A stretch of 7,559 nucleotides of DNA, from contig JABMNG010000131.1 in assembly GCA_013205275.1 (NCBI GenBank), positions 1-7,559 of the forward strand, read 5' to 3'. Shown piece by piece: positions 5,322-7,559 of this stretch; position 1 is the first letter of the stretch, and each line of letters begins with the position of its first letter. The notes beneath the pieces were generated by a model. The model was not told where the DNA came from, did no database searches, and saw nothing but the letters and a program-made list of their open reading frames with translations. A program made the translations under genes and the position numbers. This DNA comes from Methylophilales bacterium (GTDB taxonomy: Bacteria > Pseudomonadota > Gammaproteobacteria > Burkholderiales > Methylophilaceae).

Positions 5322-6368
5322 CTATTCTGGCTGATCCAGACTGCCCATTGATCTAGGGTTAGTCACTATTCCCCAAGGTATGCCGTTGACCGGTATCCTC
5401 TTTGTGACTTCTAATGATGCTGCATTGATGACTACAATCTCATCAGACCGCCCGCACGTTAATAAAATATCCTTATCATCTGGTGTAAATGAGAAGTGCC
5501 AACATCTTTTTCCTTCGGTGGGTATGTCTTTAATTTTTGAAAAGTCTTTTGTGTCAAAAACCTCAATCGTTCTGGATTTTCCTGCTGCAACAAAAATCTT
5601 ATCCCCCGCCGTATTGAAACTAACGCCATAAGGTGCTTTGCCAGTTTTGACTGTCTGAATATAGTTGAGGTTCTTATCTAAAACAATAAAATTGTCACTG
5701 AACTCCAATGTTGCCACATAAATTTCTCCGTTTGGCGACAACTTAATTCCACGAGGTCTAAGGCCATAAGGTTCAGTAGAGAAAGTTTTGAGCAATTTTC
5801 CCGTGTCGAAATCATGAACAGTGATTGAGTTATCCGCTTCGTTTGTCACAATAACTTGATTTCCATCTTTACTAAATTCGATGCCTTCAGTTTCAGGCCC
5901 CGCTGTAATTTCTCTTACCTTTTCTGCTTTTAATAAATCGACAACCGCAACTTTGGCTGGAATTTTTTCTTCATTATCGTCATTGTCTTCTTCATGCCCT
6001 TCGACCTCTTTACTAGGCGGCTTTCCTGTTGATGACGGCTCTGTTGATACGAAAACCAAACCCTTTTTTATCCGAACAAATTCTGGATTAATACCAACTC
6101 CGATTTCTTTTTCAACCTGTTTTGAGCGAATATTAATCAGTTCTATACTCGCGTTATCTTTGTTGGCAGTAACAATATATTTACCATCTTCAGTAACTCC
6201 AATTCCTCTGGGGAATCCTTTATCAGTCATTTGATCAATGACCTCCATAGAATTTAAATCAATGACAGTCACAAAGCCCTCCTGCGATGACACATAAGCC
6301 TTTCCTCTGTCTTCTGAGCCGCACCCTGAAACTAATAATGTTAATAACGCCAATTTAAGCCAATGCAT
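5322..6368 (-). CDS. YVTN-type seven-bladed beta-propeller lipoprotein, 348 aa
   Basis: A predicted secreted, membrane-anchored repeat protein. Residues 1-15 form a lipoprotein signal peptide and the lipobox VSGC puts the acylated cysteine at 16. About seven propeller repeats follow to residue ~337, with recurring units such as DGKYIVTANKDNASIELINI and GDKIFVAAGKSRTIEVFD. Blade three is broken by an acidic insert (EVEGHEEDNDDNEE, 121-134). It resembles the PQQ-associated YVTN propeller family (TIGR03866) found beside PQQ-dependent alcohol oxidation genes, so a role in periplasmic methanol or alcohol oxidation is possible. That is inference; no such genes are in this window. The start has AGGAG 5 nt upstream. 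It lies 47 bp after ilvA on the same strand and could be cotranscribed. The TAG stop is 1 bp from the EVE stop. Confidence 0.85.
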   Translation of the reverse strand: MHWLKLALLTLLVSGCGSEDRGKAYVSSQEGFVTVIDLNSMEVIDQMTDKGFPRGIGVTEDGKYIVTANKDNASIELINIRSKQVEKEIGVGINPEFVRIKKGLVFVSTEPSSTGKPPSKEVEGHEEDNDDNEEKIPAKVAVVDLLKAEKVREITAGPETEGIEFSKDGNQVIVTNEADNSITVHDFDTGKLLKTFSTEPYGLRPRGIKLSPNGEIYVATLEFSDNFIVLDKNLNYIQTVKTGKAPYGVSFNTAGDKIFVAAGKSRTIEVFDTKDFSKIKDIPTEGKRCWHFSFTPDDKDILLTCGRSDEIVVINAASLEVTKRIPVNGIPWGIVTNPRSMGSLDQPE

Positions 6369-6415
6369 TTTTTCTCCTATTTGAATTTTATTTTGAAAAG
6401 CCTCCCAACTATACT

Positions 6416-7558
6416 TTATCTCTTTCCAAGAAATAATTTATAAGCCGGATTGTTGGTTTCGTTCCAGCTTGGATATCCTATCTCATTCAAAAAGATACCA
6501 AAAGCTTCATCCTCGTCAGGCGGCACTTGAATGCCCACTAATACCCTGCCTATATCCGCCCCGTGGTTTCTATAATGGAATAAGCTAATATTCCAATTTT
6601 GCCCCATATTGTCTAGGAAATTTAAGAGTGCCCCGGGTTTTTCAGGAAACTCGAAGCGATAAATCACTTCATTTAAAGCCAAGGGGGCATGTCCACCCAC
6701 TAAGTGACGTAAATGTAACTTCGCAACTTCATTATTTGTTAAATCAATCGCTACTAAGCCTTCATTATTTAAGCTATCAACAATGCCCTGGGTTTCTTCA
6801 ATTGACTCAATACTGATGCCTAGAAAAATCTGAGCGGACTTTGTATCGGAGTAGCGATAATTAAACTCCGTAATATTTCGAGAGCCAATCAGCCGGCAAA
6901 ATGACTTAAAGGCCCCAGGCTTCTCTGGGATCGTAACTGCGAAAATAGCCTCTCTTTGTTCTCCAATTTCAGCTCTTTCAGCCACAAAGCGCAATCGATC
7001 AAAATCCATATTTGCACCCGAAGCGATTCCGATGAGCGTTTCTGATGTTATTTTATTTTTTCTAATGTATGATTTAATTCCGGCCGTGGCCAATGCCCCT
7101 GCTGGCTCTAAAATGCATCGTGAATCCTCAAAAACATCCTTAATGGCCGCACAAATCTCGTCGTTATCGACTACAATCATTTCATCCACATATTGCTGAG
7201 CCAGTTTAAAAGTATGTTCACCCACCTGTTTAACCGCGGCACCATCGGCAAACAAGCCAACTTGCTCTAGGATTACCCTTTTATTCGCTTTTAATGACTT
7301 TGTCATCGCCTCAGCATCTTTAGCTTCCACTCCGATCACCTTGATATCTGGACGTACAGCTTTGACGTAAGCTGCAATACCAGATAACAAGCCGCCGCCG
7401 CCTACACAACAAAAAATAGCATGGATAGGGCCTGGGTAAGCCTCAAGAATTTCTTTGGCTATGGTGCCTTGGCCGGCAATAACATCAGGGTCATCGTAAG
7501 GGTGTACAAAACTAAGCCCCTCTTCTTTCTCGATTTTTAATGCATGTAAATATGCGTC
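6416..7558 (-). CDS. ilvA: Biosynthetic threonine ammonia-lyase, C-terminal 380 residues; 5' end beyond window
   Basis: PLP enzyme that deaminates threonine to 2-oxobutanoate, the first step of isoleucine synthesis, inhibited by isoleucine. The frame is open to the right edge; the N-terminal PLP-lysine region lies outside. Visible residues 1-190 are the catalytic part: FVHPYDDPDVIAGQGTIAKE (17-36), the phosphate-binding GGGGLLSGIA loop (53-62), EPAGALATAG (151-160) and SGANMDFDRLRF (180-191). Two ACT-like regulatory domains follow, opening with FAVTIPEKPGAF (about 206) and YRFEFPEKPGALL (about 300), ending at NPAYKLFLGKR. Two such domains mark the long biosynthetic form rather than the short catabolic one. 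A TTG at 7390 is not the start: conserved enzyme sequence continues upstream of it without a break. Confidence 0.96.
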   Translation of the reverse strand, partial: DAYLHALKIEKEEGLSFVHPYDDPDVIAGQGTIAKEILEAYPGPIHAIFCCVGGGGLLSGIAAYVKAVRPDIKVIGVEAKDAEAMTKSLKANKRVILEQVGLFADGAAVKQVGEHTFKLAQQYVDEMIVVDNDEICAAIKDVFEDSRCILEPAGALATAGIKSYIRKNKITSETLIGIASGANMDFDRLRFVAERAEIGEQREAIFAVTIPEKPGAFKSFCRLIGSRNITEFNYRYSDTKSAQIFLGISIESIEETQGIVDSLNNEGLVAIDLTNNEVAKLHLRHLVGGHAPLALNEVIYRFEFPEKPGALLNFLDNMGQNWNISLFHYRNHGADIGRVLVGIQVPPDEDEAFGIFLNEIGYPSWNETNNPAYKLFLGKR

Positions 7559-7559
7559 A

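Noticed and set aside
5326..5340. TCTGG/CCAGA hairpin as a terminator for the converging EVE and propeller genes
   Set aside because: Only five base pairs, inside the propeller coding region, and no U-tract follows on either strand.
5380..6234. Plus-strand reading frames of 83 and 117 codons
   Set aside because: They are antisense to the propeller gene, and their Ser/Thr/Leu-rich composition is a by-product of the opposite strand's codons.
7388..7390. TTG as the start of a short ilvA
   Set aside because: Conserved threonine ammonia-lyase sequence, including the GGGG loop, continues in frame up to the window edge, so this TTG is an internal leucine codon.

Overview
The window reads as an ordinary but very compact chromosomal segment of a low-GC betaproteobacterium. 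The gene content (metK, ahcY behind a SAH riboswitch, dapF-xerC, a small coiled-coil gene plus zapA followed by 6S RNA, an EVE-domain gene, a YVTN beta-propeller lipoprotein, ilvA) is typical of Betaproteobacteria. The A+T-rich composition, short spacers and loss of commonly linked genes suggest a streamlined genome, possibly of the Methylophilaceae (OM43 / Methylopumilus type). That placement is inference from gene content and style, not from a database search.

Layout. Positions 1-1877 are minus strand: metK (SAM synthetase) is followed by a leader region and then ahcY (SAH hydrolase, cut by the left edge). The 190-bp metK-ahcY gap holds a promoter candidate, a SAH riboswitch whose first paired base coincides with the predicted transcription start, and a hairpin plus U-tract just before the ahcY ribosome binding site. 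A 68-bp A+T-rich spacer separates metK from the divergent plus-strand genes dapF and xerC, whose stop and start codons abut. A second plus-strand unit (66-aa coiled-coil protein, zapA, 6S RNA) follows, with a promoter placed so that the first message would be leaderless.

From 4428 on there is a minus-strand DUF2237 gene converging on 6S RNA, a divergent EVE-domain gene, and then two minus-strand genes: ilvA (5' end beyond the right edge) and a lipoprotein-type seven-bladed propeller. The EVE and propeller genes converge with a single base between their stop codons.

Functionally, metK and ahcY are two steps of the activated-methyl cycle, and the riboswitch ties SAH removal to SAH level. dapF supplies meso-diaminopimelate for peptidoglycan and lysine; xerC resolves chromosome dimers; zapA stabilises the FtsZ ring; 6S RNA tunes RNA polymerase in slow growth; ilvA starts isoleucine synthesis. 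I see no mobile element, CRISPR array, tRNA or rRNA, and no convincing new multi-gene system. The most rewarding stretch is the regulatory DNA at 541-743.
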